Below are positions 24,550 through 32,247 of a DNA stretch of 34,583 bases, one piece after another. Numbering within the stretch: position 1 is the stretch's first letter; each line of letters opens with the position of its first letter. Source of the DNA: Candidatus Scybalocola faecipullorum (GTDB lineage: Bacteria > Bacillota > Clostridia > Lachnospirales > Lachnospiraceae); the NCBI GenBank assembly GCA_018716485.1, contig DVJY01000020.1, forward strand, positions 1-34,583, in the 5' to 3' direction. A program made the position numbers and the translations under genes. The notes below the pieces were generated by a model that was given only the letters and a program-made list of their open reading frames with translations, made no database searches and was not told where the DNA came from.

Positions 24550-25466
24550 TGTTTGCCGCCCCCTGTCATTCTGATAAAATAATTTTCCAGATCACCCCTG
24601 GTCACACTGACGGATTTTACAAAAATCCCGTGCTGCACAAGCATTTGATTGACCAGCGGCGCATCCTCCAGACGCTCATAAATATACAGTTTTTCGCCGT
24701 CAATCATTTGATAATCATGAAATCCCATCGAATCCAGAAACGGCAGCATACGCTCCGGCGCTTCTGCGGCAATTTCGATGCGTTCACCGCACTGTTTCAT
24801 CAACTCTTCCCGGCTGATTTCCTGAAGCAGGCAGCCATGATCAATGATTCCGTAATGCGTTGATATTTTTGACAGTTCTTCCAAAATATGGCTTGAAATG
24901 ATCATTGTGATTCGGTGATCCTCGTTAAGCTTGATCAGTGTTTCCCTCACTTCAGCAATGCCCTGAGGATCGAGGCCATTGATCGGCTCGTCAAGAACGA
25001 GCAGATCCGGCTGACCCACAAGCGCCAGTGCAATACCAAGGCGCTGCTTCATACCGAGCGAAAATTTGCCGGCCTTTTTGCGGCGCGCCTCATACAGCCC
25101 CATCATACTTAAAAGTTCAGCCACATAACCTTTTTTATGAATCCCCATAAACATACATTTTAAATTCAAATTATCCTCAGCACTTAAATAAGGATACAGC
25201 CCCGGGCCCCCGATCAGACATCCGACTCTCTGACGTATTTTTGAAAGTTCCTGTCCCTGATATCCGAACAGCGCCAAAGCGCCGGAGTCCGGCTTTGCCA
25301 GCCCGCTGATCATTTTTAAAAATGTGGTCTTTCCCGCGCCGTTGCGTCCGATCAGCCCGTAAATGGCCCCCTTTTGAATATGTACGCTGACACGGTCAAC
25401 AGCTCTTTGACGCCCGTAAGCTTTTGTCAGCTCCCGTGTCTCAAGCAGCAATTCACTCATCTTCAT
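24546..25466 (-). CDS. ABC transporter ATP-binding protein (lantibiotic-immunity/BcrA type)
   Basis: The 306-residue ATPase has Walker A GRNGAGKT (40-47), signature FSLGMKQR, Walker B LLVLDEPINGLDP and a switch histidine in ISSHILEE. A C-terminal extension of about 90 residues is typical of the BcrA/SpaF group that pumps antimicrobial peptides with an ABC-2 permease. The start is ATG 25466 or ATG 25460 behind AAGGAG; I take 25466. It is preceded by a 95-bp gap after the response regulator and overlaps the permease by 4 bp. Confidence 0.94.
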   Translation of the reverse strand: MKMSELLLETRELTKAYGRQRAVDRVSVHIQKGAIYGLIGRNGAGKTTFLKMISGLAKPDSGALALFGYQGQELSKIRQRVGCLIGGPGLYPYLSAEDNLNLKCMFMGIHKKGYVAELLSMMGLYEARRKKAGKFSLGMKQRLGIALALVGQPDLLVLDEPINGLDPQGIAEVRETLIKLNEDHRITMIISSHILEELSKISTHYGIIDHGCLLQEISREELMKQCGERIEIAAEAPERMLPFLDSMGFHDYQMIDGEKLYIYERLEDAPLVNQMLVQHGIFVKSVSVTRGDLENYFIRMTGGGKQ

Positions 25467-25494
25467 CAAACTCCTTTTTTCTTATCTGCTGTTT

Positions 25495-25500
25495 ATTATA
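25495..25500 (-). promoter_or_regulatory. Possible internal promoter before the ABC genes
   Basis: A TATAAT on the minus strand lies in the 95-bp gap between response regulator and ATPase; the nearest -35-like element (TTGCGA) is at a poor 19-bp distance. It would allow separate induction of the pump by the response regulator. Confidence 0.3.
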
Positions 25501-25561
25501 GAAAACACCTTCAAATCTATCGCAAATAAAGTTCAAAGAAATCTTAAAGATGTTTCACCGC

Positions 25562-26236
25562 TTAACACAGTTTAAAACCGATGCCCCAGACGGTTTCAAT
25601 ATACTCTTCATCTGTCAGCACTTTGATTTTCTTTCGTATGTTGCTTATATGGACACTGATTGCTTTATCCTCGCCGATAAACGGCTCATCCCATGCATAA
25701 TCATACAATTCCTGTTTGCTGAACACACGCCCCTGATTTTTCAGCATACACTCTAAAATTTTAAACTCCTGACGGGTCAGCTTGATCTCCTGATCTCCCA
25801 CAAACACCTGATATGTTTTCCGGTTCATTTTCAGATTTTTATATGTCAGCGTTTCTTTTGTATCTTTCATACCCCGTCTGAGCGCGGCAACAATTCTCGC
25901 CGTCACTTCTTTTATATCAAAAGGTTTTGTTACATAATCATCCGCACCAGAGAGCAGCATGTCCACTTTGGAATTGAGCGTGTCTTTCGCCGTCAGTATG
26001 ATAACCGGCATATCGCTGATTTCACGGAGATGCCCAAGAACTTCTTCGCCGGGCATACCCGGAAGCATCAGATCTAAAAGCATCAGCGAAAATTTTTTAT
26101 GTTCTGCCGCAAGAAGCGCCTCAGTGCCTGAAAACGCCTGTGTACAGAGATAACCTTCTTTTTCAAGCGCCTCTTTCAGCAGCTGATTAATATTCACATC
26201 ATCTTCAACAATCAAAATATGTTCCATTTTAGTCAC
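25562..26236 (-). CDS. OmpR-family response regulator
   Basis: About 224 residues. The receiver domain has the acidic pair (E11-D13), phosphoacceptor D55 in LMLLDLMLPG, the Thr of VIILTAKD and Lys of VTKPFD. A C-terminal winged helix (LTRQEFKILECMLKNQGRVFSKQELYDYAW ... VHISNIRKKI) completes it. The start is taken as GTG 26236 because GGGAGG lies 5 nt upstream; ATG 26227 (14 nt away) and GTG 26242 are less well spaced. It is the first gene of the regulator-pump-kinase operon and most likely activates the pump in response to a peptide or drug. Confidence 0.94.
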   Translation of the reverse strand: MTKMEHILIVEDDVNINQLLKEALEKEGYLCTQAFSGTEALLAAEHKKFSLMLLDLMLPGMPGEEVLGHLREISDMPVIILTAKDTLNSKVDMLLSGADDYVTKPFDIKEVTARIVAALRRGMKDTKETLTYKNLKMNRKTYQVFVGDQEIKLTRQEFKILECMLKNQGRVFSKQELYDYAWDEPFIGEDKAISVHISNIRKKIKVLTDEEYIETVWGIGFKLC

Positions 26237-26262
26237 TTCCACCTCCCGGAATTCTTTACATC

Positions 26263-26291
26263 ATTATATAGGCTGTCTGAAGTATCGTCAA
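26263..26291 (-). promoter_or_regulatory. Sigma-A promoter of the regulator/ABC/kinase operon
   Basis: TTGACG (26291-26286) and TATAAT (26268-26263) on the minus strand are 17 bp apart, about 27 bp before the start codon. Confidence 0.8.
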
Positions 26292-26310
26292 CAAAGCATC
26301 GATATCCTTA

Positions 26311-26339
26311 TAGTCATCTGTGCCGCGCTCTGCTATAAT
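26311..26339 (+). promoter_or_regulatory. Promoter of the 73-residue protein gene
   Basis: TAGTCA (26311-26316) and TATAAT (26334-26339) are 17 bp apart, 23 bp before the start codon. It diverges from the operon promoter at 26263-26291 with only 19 bp between the two -35 boxes. Confidence 0.6.
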
Positions 26340-26362
26340 AAAATCAACAGGAGGGGATCGCC

Positions 26363-26584
26363 ATGCTTTTTAAAAAGAAAAAAACACCGGTCAAAACATA
26401 TGACCGGACACAAAAAAAGCCGGCTGTCAAAGCCAGCATATGTACCGGCGAAAAAGTTGCCGGATTCATAGATTTAACAAGCGGAAAATTTGAGGACATC
26501 ATGCTCATCCGAAGCGGCAGTGACATGCAGCGCTTTCTGGAAATGTATCAGATCACAGAACAGGACATCGAAAAAATATGGTAA
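26363..26584 (+). CDS. Small conserved protein of unknown function
   Basis: The 73-residue protein has a basic N-terminus (LFKKKKTPVKTYD) and a compact acidic C-terminal half with KASICTGEKVAGFIDLTSGKFEDIMLIRS. I recall close relatives across Lachnospiraceae, some labelled 'aspartate dehydrogenase'. That label cannot be right for a protein of this size with no nucleotide-binding fold. AGGAGGGG precedes the ATG, and a promoter lies just upstream, so it is a real, separately transcribed gene. The function is unknown. Confidence 0.8.
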   Translation: MLFKKKKTPVKTYDRTQKKPAVKASICTGEKVAGFIDLTSGKFEDIMLIRSGSDMQRFLEMYQITEQDIEKIW

Positions 26585-26610
26585 CATATCTAAAGGCGAT
26601 TTTTGGTCAA

Positions 26611-26721
26611 ACACGTTGATTTAGACTTTGCTGCACACACCCAATAACCGCTGCATCTATATAAGCCGCGCATCCGCTGCAAACTGCGAAAATCAACGTG
26701 TCTGCAGCGGATGCGCGGCTT
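26611..26721. other. Structured convergent intergenic region with interlocking inverted repeats
   Basis: A perfect 19-bp inverted repeat (arms 26663-26681 and 26703-26721) has a 21-nt loop. That loop holds AAATCAACGTGT (26690-26701), which is the exact complement of ACACGTTGATTT at 26611-26622. The two pairings interlock as a pseudoknot or as alternative folds. No T tract follows the long stem on either strand, so it is not a standard terminator, although it lies between two convergent genes. Confidence 0.6.
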
Positions 26722-26727
26722 TACTCG

Positions 26728-27213
26728 TTATACCGTCAATTCAATTTTTCGGCCTGTCGGCTCATACTGCCGATAAATCACGCCAGCAGCTTTAAACATC
26801 ATCTTCGAGGCAATCACAGCATCTGTCTTCGCATATTTATCATCGCCGTAAATCACTTCTTTAATACCGCTTTGTATGATCGCCTTGGCACATTCATTGC
26901 ACGGAAACAGAGAAACATACAGCTTAGCGCCTTCCAGACTGCCGCCGCGGTAATTTAAAATCGCATTCAGTTCACTGTGAGTCACATAGACATACTTTGT
27001 CTTCAGCGTTTCCCCGGTACGCTCCCACGGAAATTCATCATCAGAACATCCGATAGGGAATCCGTTGTAGCCCATCGACAAAATCTTATTGTCTTTGCTG
27101 ACAATACATGAGCCGACCTGACTGTTGGGATCCTTTGATCTGAGCGCCGCAAGTTTTGCCACTCCCATAAAATATTCATCCCAGCTGATATAGTCCTGAC
27201 GTTTTCCTCCCAT
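26728..27213 (-). CDS. Deoxycytidylate-deaminase family protein (ComEB-like)
   Basis: The 161-residue zinc enzyme has the cytidine/deoxycytidylate deaminase core: H79 and E81 in THSELNAIL and C105, C108 in PCNECAKAI. Conserved SQVGSCIVSKDNKILSMGYNGFP precedes it. It converts dCMP to dUMP for thymidylate synthesis; bacterial ComEB proteins belong to this family. GGGAGG lies upstream of the ATG. It follows upp by 32 nt and shares its pyrimidine-salvage theme. Confidence 0.92.
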   Translation of the reverse strand: MGGKRQDYISWDEYFMGVAKLAALRSKDPNSQVGSCIVSKDNKILSMGYNGFPIGCSDDEFPWERTGETLKTKYVYVTHSELNAILNYRGGSLEGAKLYVSLFPCNECAKAIIQSGIKEVIYGDDKYAKTDAVIASKMMFKAAGVIYRQYEPTGRKIELTV

Positions 27214-27245
27214 AATTTCCTCCCTGATTATCCTGAATATTTCGA

Positions 27246-27878
27246 TTATTTTGTACCGAATATCCTGTCTCCGGCATCACCCAGACCCGGGACAATATAT
27301 TTGTGTTCATTTAAATGGTCATCGAGAGCGCCGATATAAATGTCCACATCCGGATGATCTTCAGACAATTTTCTGACACCTTCCGGCGCTGCGATGATAC
27401 AGAGAAAGTGGATTTTTTTTACGCCCTTTTCTTTGAGCATCGTAATGGCCGCTGAAGCAGAGCCTCCGGTGGCAAGCATCGGATCAACGACAAATGTTTC
27501 CCGCTCACTGCAGTCCGCCGGCAGCTTACAATAATATTCGATCGGCAGCGCTGTCTCGGGATCTCTGTACAGTCCGATATGGCCTACTTTAGCCGCCGGA
27601 ACCATATTGAGCATACCTTCTACCATACCAAGGCCGGCACGCAGAATCGGCACAACCGCCATCTTCTTTCCTTTTAACTCTTTTACTGTCGTCTTACAAA
27701 TCGGTGTTTCAATCTCCACATCGGTCATCTCTAAGCTTCTTGTCGCCTCATAACACATCAGCATCGCAATCTCACTGATCAAATTTCTGAAATCTCTGGA
27801 GCCGGTTTCCTTTCTGCGGATAATACCGATTTTGTGGGCAATCAGCGGATGATCCATCACTTGTACTTTAGCGCTCAT
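27246..27878 (-). CDS. upp: Uracil phosphoribosyltransferase
   Basis: The 210-residue enzyme has the PRPP loop [27 protein letters not shown] near the N-terminus, [11 protein letters not shown] and the C-terminal [12 protein letters not shown] uracil-binding end. It makes UMP from uracil and PRPP. The start lies 2 nt after the rpiB stop, with its GGAGG inside rpiB, so the two are co-translated. No PyrR-type leader is seen. Confidence 0.97.
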   Translation of the reverse strand: MSAKVQVMDHPLIAHKIGIIRRKETGSRDFRNLISEIAMLMCYEATRSLEMTDVEIETPICKTTVKELKGKKMAVVPILRAGLGMVEGMLNMVPAAKVGHIGLYRDPETALPIEYYCKLPADCSERETFVVDPMLATGGSASAAITMLKEKGVKKIHFLCIIAAPEGVRKLSEDHPDVDIYIGALDDHLNEHKYIVPGLGDAGDRIFGTK

Positions 27879-27880
27879 TT

Positions 27881-28324
27881 TTAATCCTCCTCACCAAGTT
27901 CAATCTGGTCAATTCTGCGAATATGACGTTCATCACCTGAAAACGGTGTCGTCACAAATGTTTTTACAATATCCAGTGCCAGCTCTGTGCCCAGCACTCT
28001 GCCGCCAAGCGCCAGAATGTTAGCGTTGTTATGATCTCTGGATGCGCGGGCCATAAAACTGTTTGTGCATAATGCCGCCCGAATGCCCGGAAATTTATTG
28101 GCCGCAATAGAAATACCGATGCCTGTGCCGCAGACAATAATTCCCAGTTCACATTCTCCGTTCAAAATGGATTTAGCTACCGCCTTTGCATAAACCGGAT
28201 AATCAACCGAATCCGGTGTAAATGTACCGAAATTTTTATATTCATATCCGTTGGCATCGAGAAATTCAATAATCTCTTTCATTAATTCAAAACCGCCGTG
28301 ATCACAACCAAGTGCTATCATCAT
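27881..28324 (-). CDS. rpiB: Ribose-5-phosphate isomerase B
   Basis: The 147-residue enzyme of the RpiB/LacAB family has the N-terminal GCDHGG with the phosphate-binding aspartate and histidine, the catalytic cysteine in [16 protein letters not shown] and [15 protein letters not shown]. It interconverts ribulose 5-phosphate and ribose 5-phosphate, feeding PRPP for the upp reaction next to it. It lies 69 bp after the Sua5 gene; a small hairpin (GCGGCA/TGCCGC, 28355-28369) stands between. Confidence 0.96.
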   Translation of the reverse strand: MMIALGCDHGGFELMKEIIEFLDANGYEYKNFGTFTPDSVDYPVYAKAVAKSILNGECELGIIVCGTGIGISIAANKFPGIRAALCTNSFMARASRDHNNANILALGGRVLGTELALDIVKTFVTTPFSGDERHIRRIDQIELGEED

Positions 28325-28393
28325 TTTCTTTTTCCTCCCTGAGTTATCTAAGCCGCGGCATATTGCCGCAGTAATCTTTTTTATATTTATTTT

Positions 28394-29476
28394 TTATACA
28401 TGTATGACATGATGTCCCGCCGCTTTCAGCAGCCGGTTCATCACAGCCTGTCCAAGTCCCGCGCCTTCAAAACTTTCCGAATAAATATCGCTGACGCCGC
28501 TTGTATCCATCTTTCTTAAAATATCATACAAATTATGGGCTATGGTCTTGACATCACGTCTTGTTCCTATGCTTTCCACAATACCGCATAAATATTTGTC
28601 TTTTGTTTCGTCAGTGGCAATCACCGCTGTCTTTTTGCCCTCAGCTTCTTTTGCCATAACAAGCGCATTGATTTTTTCAATGACTCTGTCCTGCGCGCCT
28701 TCAACGACAATTAAATTGCCTTTCGGCGCATAATGTCTGTATTTCATGCCCGGCGCCTTCGGATGCACGTCTTTTAACAGTTTCCCGTCAATAATCGCAG
28801 GGTCTACTGTCACCGTCCCTACGGCTGCTTCAAGCATTTCTTTCGTAATATAACCCGGCCGCAAAATCATAGGCACCTCCCCGGTCAGATCAACGATTGT
28901 TGATTCTATGCCGATCCCTACTGCGCCGCCGTCAATAATCATATCAATGCGGCCGTCCATATCCTGCGCCACATGATCTGCTGTCGTCGGGCTTGGCCTC
29001 CCGGAAGTATTAGCGCTTGGAGCCGCGATATATGTGCCGGACGCTTTAATAAGCGCCGCCGCTGCCGGATGGGACGGAAAGCGGACAGCCACTGTATCCA
29101 GTCCGCCCGTCGTTTCATAAGGCACAGCACTGCTTTTTTTTAAAATCATGGTCAGCGGCCCCGGCCAGAATTTCTCAGCCAAAATCCGCGCTTTTTCGGG
29201 AATTTCCGATGCTATGGCTTTCAAAGCTTCCAGATCCGCAATATGGACGATCAGCGGATTATCCGACGGCCGGCCTTTGGCCGCATAAATTTTCTTTGAC
29301 GCGCTGCCGTCCAGAGCATCGCCGCCAAGACCGTAAACCGTCTCTGTGGGAAATGCCACAAGACCGCCGTTTCTTAAAATTCTTCCGGCTTCCTCCATCA
29401 CCTGCGCATCATGAAATGAGGGCTTAACGCCCTCTCTTATATCTACTTTTTCAATTTTCGTCTGCATCTGTGACAT
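28394..29476 (-). CDS. Threonylcarbamoyl-AMP synthase (Sua5, two-domain form)
   Basis: The 360-residue enzyme has the YrdC-type domain (about 20-220; LRNGGLVAFPTETVYGLGGDA, KGRPSDNPLIVHI, SANTSGRPSPTTADHV) and a C-terminal Sua5 domain (about 250-355) joined by the PKAPGMKYRHYAPKG linker. It makes threonylcarbamoyl-adenylate from threonine, bicarbonate and ATP, the first step of the universal t6A37 tRNA modification. The start at 29476 has no strong ribosome site; ATG 29467 is a near alternative. It has its own promoter and probably heads a run with rpiB, upp and the deaminase. Confidence 0.95.
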   Translation of the reverse strand: MSQMQTKIEKVDIREGVKPSFHDAQVMEEAGRILRNGGLVAFPTETVYGLGGDALDGSASKKIYAAKGRPSDNPLIVHIADLEALKAIASEIPEKARILAEKFWPGPLTMILKKSSAVPYETTGGLDTVAVRFPSHPAAAALIKASGTYIAAPSANTSGRPSPTTADHVAQDMDGRIDMIIDGGAVGIGIESTIVDLTGEVPMILRPGYITKEMLEAAVGTVTVDPAIIDGKLLKDVHPKAPGMKYRHYAPKGNLIVVEGAQDRVIEKINALVMAKEAEGKKTAVIATDETKDKYLCGIVESIGTRRDVKTIAHNLYDILRKMDTSGVSDIYSESFEGAGLGQAVMNRLLKAAGHHVIHV

Positions 29477-29505
29477 CTGCTTTCTTTTTGATTTCTTTCG
29501 TGTCC

Positions 29506-29534
29506 ATTATAGCAGAGTTCGACACCGGTGTACA
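29506..29534 (-). promoter_or_regulatory. Promoter of the Sua5 gene
   Basis: TGTACA (29534-29529) and TATAAT (29511-29506) on the minus strand are 17 bp apart. The spacer contains a 10-bp palindrome ACACCGGTGT. Confidence 0.55.
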
Positions 29535-29567
29535 GGGGACAAATTTAAAACCGGGATTTTTGGCACA

Positions 29568-30296
29568 TTATGTCGTTTCATGAATATACTGCATAATACC
29601 GAGATGAATGGCCCATGCCAGTTTTTCCTGATAAGCTTCATCAGAAAGCTTATATGCCTCAGCCTCATTGGACAAAAAGCCGCATTCAATAATCGCCATC
29701 GGTATTTTTGAATGCTTCAGCAGATAATAACTGTCATTGTCCTTTTCCGCACGGGTATTTTGGGGATCGACATTTTGAATAAGGCTTTTTTGAAGCAGTC
29801 CGGCCAGTCTATGCCCATTTTCGGAGGTTTTATAATAGAACACCTGCGCACCGCTGTATTGACTCTTCTCAAAGCTGTTTTGGTGAATACTGACCGCAAG
29901 CATGGCATCGGAGTTATTGATAATTTCAATCCGCCGGTTCATATCTTCACGCTTTTTGTTGCTGCTTCCTTCACTGTAAAGCCCTTCATCTGTCTCTCTG
30001 ACCATGATCACACGGATTCCCTGATGCTCCAAATTGCGTTTTAATTTTACGGCAACAGACAAATTAATGTCTTTCTCAAGCTCCCCGTGAACGCCGACTT
30101 TTCCCGGATCATTGCCTCCGTGTCCCGAGTCCACAACCACAGTAATTCCCCTTTCCAGACCATTTTCCACCGTACCGCTTACGCGGTAAGCCGCCTGGAT
30201 ATCAAAATCTATAGTATTTGCAAAATCGCCCAAAATAAAAACAGCGAAGAAAAAAGTCAGTAAGAGCATACTTCTGACCGCATAATTCCTTCCCAT
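29568..30296 (-). CDS. cwlD: N-acetylmuramoyl-L-alanine amidase, CwlD type
   Basis: The 242-residue protein has an N-terminal signal/anchor helix (8-23) and an Amidase_3 domain with zinc ligands H59 (DSGHGG), E74 (GELEKDINL) and H138 (SIHQNS), and the catalytic E204 in IIECGFLSN. Size and layout match CwlD, which with PdaA makes muramic-delta-lactam in the spore cortex, needed for germination. This supports a spore-forming host. Its ribosome site (GAAGG) lies inside the right arm of a hairpin that ends the preceding kinase transcript. Confidence 0.9.
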   Translation of the reverse strand: MGRNYAVRSMLLLTFFFAVFILGDFANTIDFDIQAAYRVSGTVENGLERGITVVVDSGHGGNDPGKVGVHGELEKDINLSVAVKLKRNLEHQGIRVIMVRETDEGLYSEGSSNKKREDMNRRIEIINNSDAMLAVSIHQNSFEKSQYSGAQVFYYKTSENGHRLAGLLQKSLIQNVDPQNTRAEKDNDSYYLLKHSKIPMAIIECGFLSNEAEAYKLSDEAYQEKLAWAIHLGIMQYIHETT

Positions 30297-30346
30297 AAAA
30301 AAACCTTCTTCATTTATTTACTGCAAATATATGAAAAAGGTTTTTT
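30297..30346 (-). terminator. Terminator-like hairpin that also holds the cwlD ribosome site
   Basis: Stem arms lie at 30298-30313 and 30331-30346 (15 pairs, one internal mismatch). On the minus strand the second arm reads ATGAAGAAGG followed by seven Ts, then the cwlD ATG. It can end the kinase transcript; in read-through mRNA it would hide the cwlD ribosome site. Confidence 0.7.
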
Positions 30347-30373
30347 CAATAGACTTACTTTATGACTTCCCCG

Positions 30374-31063
30374 CTATTTTATATGAAAAGCCGCCTCAAA
30401 TGCTGCCGCCGCTTCCTCTGCATGTTCATAGCCATTTTCAGCATCAAAAAGACGTTTCAGACATTGTTTCTGAGCGCTTGATATATCCAGTTCCTCATAC
30501 CATACGCCGTCGCCTCTGCCGTGATAATCCGAATAAAGCAAATACAAAATCACATCCGCCGTACAGGCGCCGTCGATCTGCCATGTCCGTCCGCCGCCGC
30601 TGTATCGGGCCAAGCCGAAATCAAGCAGCGCAATATTTTGTCCGTCATCCACAATATTGGAAATGCTGATATCCCCATGGACAACACTCCGGTTTTCCAA
30701 ATATTGAAGAATTTTAAATAACTGACTTCCGATTCTGTATACATCTTCCGCTGAAAAACGCTTATGTTTTTTACAAAGCAGCGCCTTGAGCGTCTGCCCT
30801 GATTTATATTCAAGTACAAAGAAATACCCGCACCGCTGATTGATCACCCCCAGCAGCCGGGGGACTGCTTTATGAGAGAGTCCTGAAAGAATGACTGCCT
30901 CATGATAATTATCTGCCTGATTTTTCTTCCACATACGCCGCCGAAACCTTTTTAGCACGACCTGCCGTCCGGCGCTGTCTTTCGCCAAATAACAAACACC
31001 GTAGCGTCCGCCTCCGAGACGTGACACCACGGTGTATGCACCGATCTGCTTTCTGATCATCAT
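30374..31063 (-). CDS. Small eukaryotic-type protein kinase
   Basis: The 229-residue protein is a bare kinase domain with all catalytic residues: Gly loop LGGGRYGVCY (16-25), K38, helix-C E55, catalytic loop HGDISISN (D131, N136) and DFG (148-150). The segment after DFG is short and lacks an APE motif, so the C-lobe is trimmed and more like minimal Bud32/RIO or Hanks-type relatives. There is no membrane helix or sensor. The ATG at 31063 overlaps the zinc-ribbon stop (ATGA) and has no good ribosome site of its own, so it is coupled to that gene. The substrate is probably a partner such as the zinc-ribbon protein. Confidence 0.85.
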   Translation of the reverse strand: MMIRKQIGAYTVVSRLGGGRYGVCYLAKDSAGRQVVLKRFRRRMWKKNQADNYHEAVILSGLSHKAVPRLLGVINQRCGYFFVLEYKSGQTLKALLCKKHKRFSAEDVYRIGSQLFKILQYLENRSVVHGDISISNIVDDGQNIALLDFGLARYSGGGRTWQIDGACTADVILYLLYSDYHGRGDGVWYEELDISSAQKQCLKRLFDAENGYEHAEEAAAAFEAAFHIK

Positions 31064-31500
31064 CGATTCGCCGGTGTACCGCATTCCGGACAGAACTTTG
31101 CGCCGGCCGGCAAAGGCCTTCCGCATCCTGTGCAAAATGCTGCGCCCTCAATCTTGGCGCCGCAGGAAAGGCAAAACTTTGATCCGGCAGGTACTGCACT
31201 GCCGCACTGCGGGCAAACGGAGGAACCTTGAGGATTTTGCGAAACCGGCTGCTGAGGGCTGCTTTGCTGAGGGTAATTTTGCTGATAATTATTTCCCTGA
31301 GGATATCCCTGCTGATAATTGCCGCCCTGAGGATACCCCTGCTGCCCGTATCCGTTGTTATAGAAACGTCTGCCACTGCTCGATCCCGAAAAACTTCCGA
31401 ACTTTCCGAAAATTCCTCCTCCGCGCTGATAATATGAACCTCCCCTGTTTCCATTCGGATACCGTTTTTTGCTGCTTGAACCGGAAAAGAAACCAAACAT
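31060..31500 (-). CDS. Double zinc-ribbon protein with Gly/Gln/Tyr-rich low-complexity N-terminus
   Basis: The 146-residue protein begins MFGFFSG and has a disordered region (5-90) rich in Gly, Ser, Tyr, Gln and Asn, with three near repeats of GYPQGxNYQQ (51-78). Two zinc ribbons of the CPxCG type follow: C96/C99/C110/C113 and C123/C126/C137/C140. There is no signal peptide. AAGGAGG lies upstream of the ATG and a strong promoter before that. The gene is coupled to the kinase gene. Such low-complexity tails can drive condensate formation; that is a possibility only. Confidence 0.85.
   Translation of the reverse strand: MFGFFSGSSSKKRYPNGNRGGSYYQRGGGIFGKFGSFSGSSSGRRFYNNGYGQQGYPQGGNYQQGYPQGNNYQQNYPQQSSPQQPVSQNPQGSSVCPQCGSAVPAGSKFCLSCGAKIEGAAFCTGCGRPLPAGAKFCPECGTPANR
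31267..31350 (-). repeat. Short in-gene repeats coding for GYPQGxNYQQ units
   Basis: Three imperfect units of 27-30 bp encode the Gln/Tyr-rich part of the zinc-ribbon protein. Changes in unit number would keep the frame. Confidence 0.7.
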
Positions 31501-31535
31501 AGACCATACCTCCTTGTCTCCACATATATGTCTTT

Positions 31536-31564
31536 ATTATAAAGGAGCCTATATAGAGGGTCAA
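31536..31564 (-). promoter_or_regulatory. Sigma-A promoter of the zinc-ribbon/kinase operon
   Basis: TTGACC (31564-31559) and TATAAT (31541-31536) on the minus strand are 17 bp apart, about 36 bp before the start codon. Confidence 0.8.
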
Positions 31565-31584
31565 GTAAAGCTTTTATAAACTTT

Positions 31585-32220
31585 TTATATTGTTTTCTCC
31601 ATATGATCATCTCGTTTTGAGAACACGCATCCGCAGTAATTTTGTCTATATAAATGATAGATTGAGGAAAGCTCTGTGGAACGCTTATATCCGTTTTTCT
31701 TCTTAAAATCTGACGGCAGATGCTTTACGCCATATTCCTTGGCCAGACGTTCCCCAATCTCATTAAGTTTCTGTGCGTTCTTCAGCGGGGAAATCGTCAG
31801 CGTCGTCGTAAAATAGTCATATCCGCCGGCCTTTGCCATCGCCGCAGCTTCCCGAAGACGAAGTTCATAACATTTAAAACATCTTTCGCCGCCTTCTTTG
31901 ACGTCCTCCAACCCTTTGGCCATCTCAAAAAACTTTTCAGGCTCAAACTTTCCTTCAATCAAACGCACCGGATGCTTAAACGGCATTTCCCGAATCAGCC
32001 GTGCCTGCTCCTCCACACGTTTATCATACTCTTCTTTCGGATAAATATTCGGATTATAATAAAGTACTGTAATTTCAAAATATTCCGACAGATATTCAAG
32101 ACAATAGCTGCTGCACGGAGCGCAGCAGCTATGTAATAACAGTTTCGGTACTTCATTTTTTCCTTTCAGCTGATCTGTCAGCTGATCCAGCACTTTTTGA
32201 TAATTGATTTTATTCATCAT
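31585..32220 (-). CDS. queH: Epoxyqueuosine reductase QueH (DUF208)
   Basis: The 211-residue protein has the QueH cysteine pattern: LLLHSCCAPCSS near the N-terminus (C32, C33, C36), ERCFKCYELRL in the middle and NYCGC near the C-terminus, together binding Fe-S and metal. It performs the last step of queuosine synthesis in tRNA without cobalamin and replaces QueG in many anaerobes. It follows the GH18 gene by 27 nt. No other queuosine genes or preQ1 riboswitch are seen nearby. Confidence 0.94.
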   Translation of the reverse strand: MMNKINYQKVLDQLTDQLKGKNEVPKLLLHSCCAPCSSYCLEYLSEYFEITVLYYNPNIYPKEEYDKRVEEQARLIREMPFKHPVRLIEGKFEPEKFFEMAKGLEDVKEGGERCFKCYELRLREAAAMAKAGGYDYFTTTLTISPLKNAQKLNEIGERLAKEYGVKHLPSDFKKKNGYKRSTELSSIYHLYRQNYCGCVFSKRDDHMEKTI

Positions 32221-32247
32221 ACCGCCTCACTGTTTGCAGCCATTTTA

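Noticed and set aside
28355-28369. Terminator between Sua5 and rpiB
   Set aside because: The 6-bp hairpin has its T tract only on the plus strand, where no gene ends; on the minus strand it is not followed by Ts.
32204-32247. preQ1 riboswitch before queH
   Set aside because: The gap to the GH18 gene is 27 nt, too short for any known preQ1 class.
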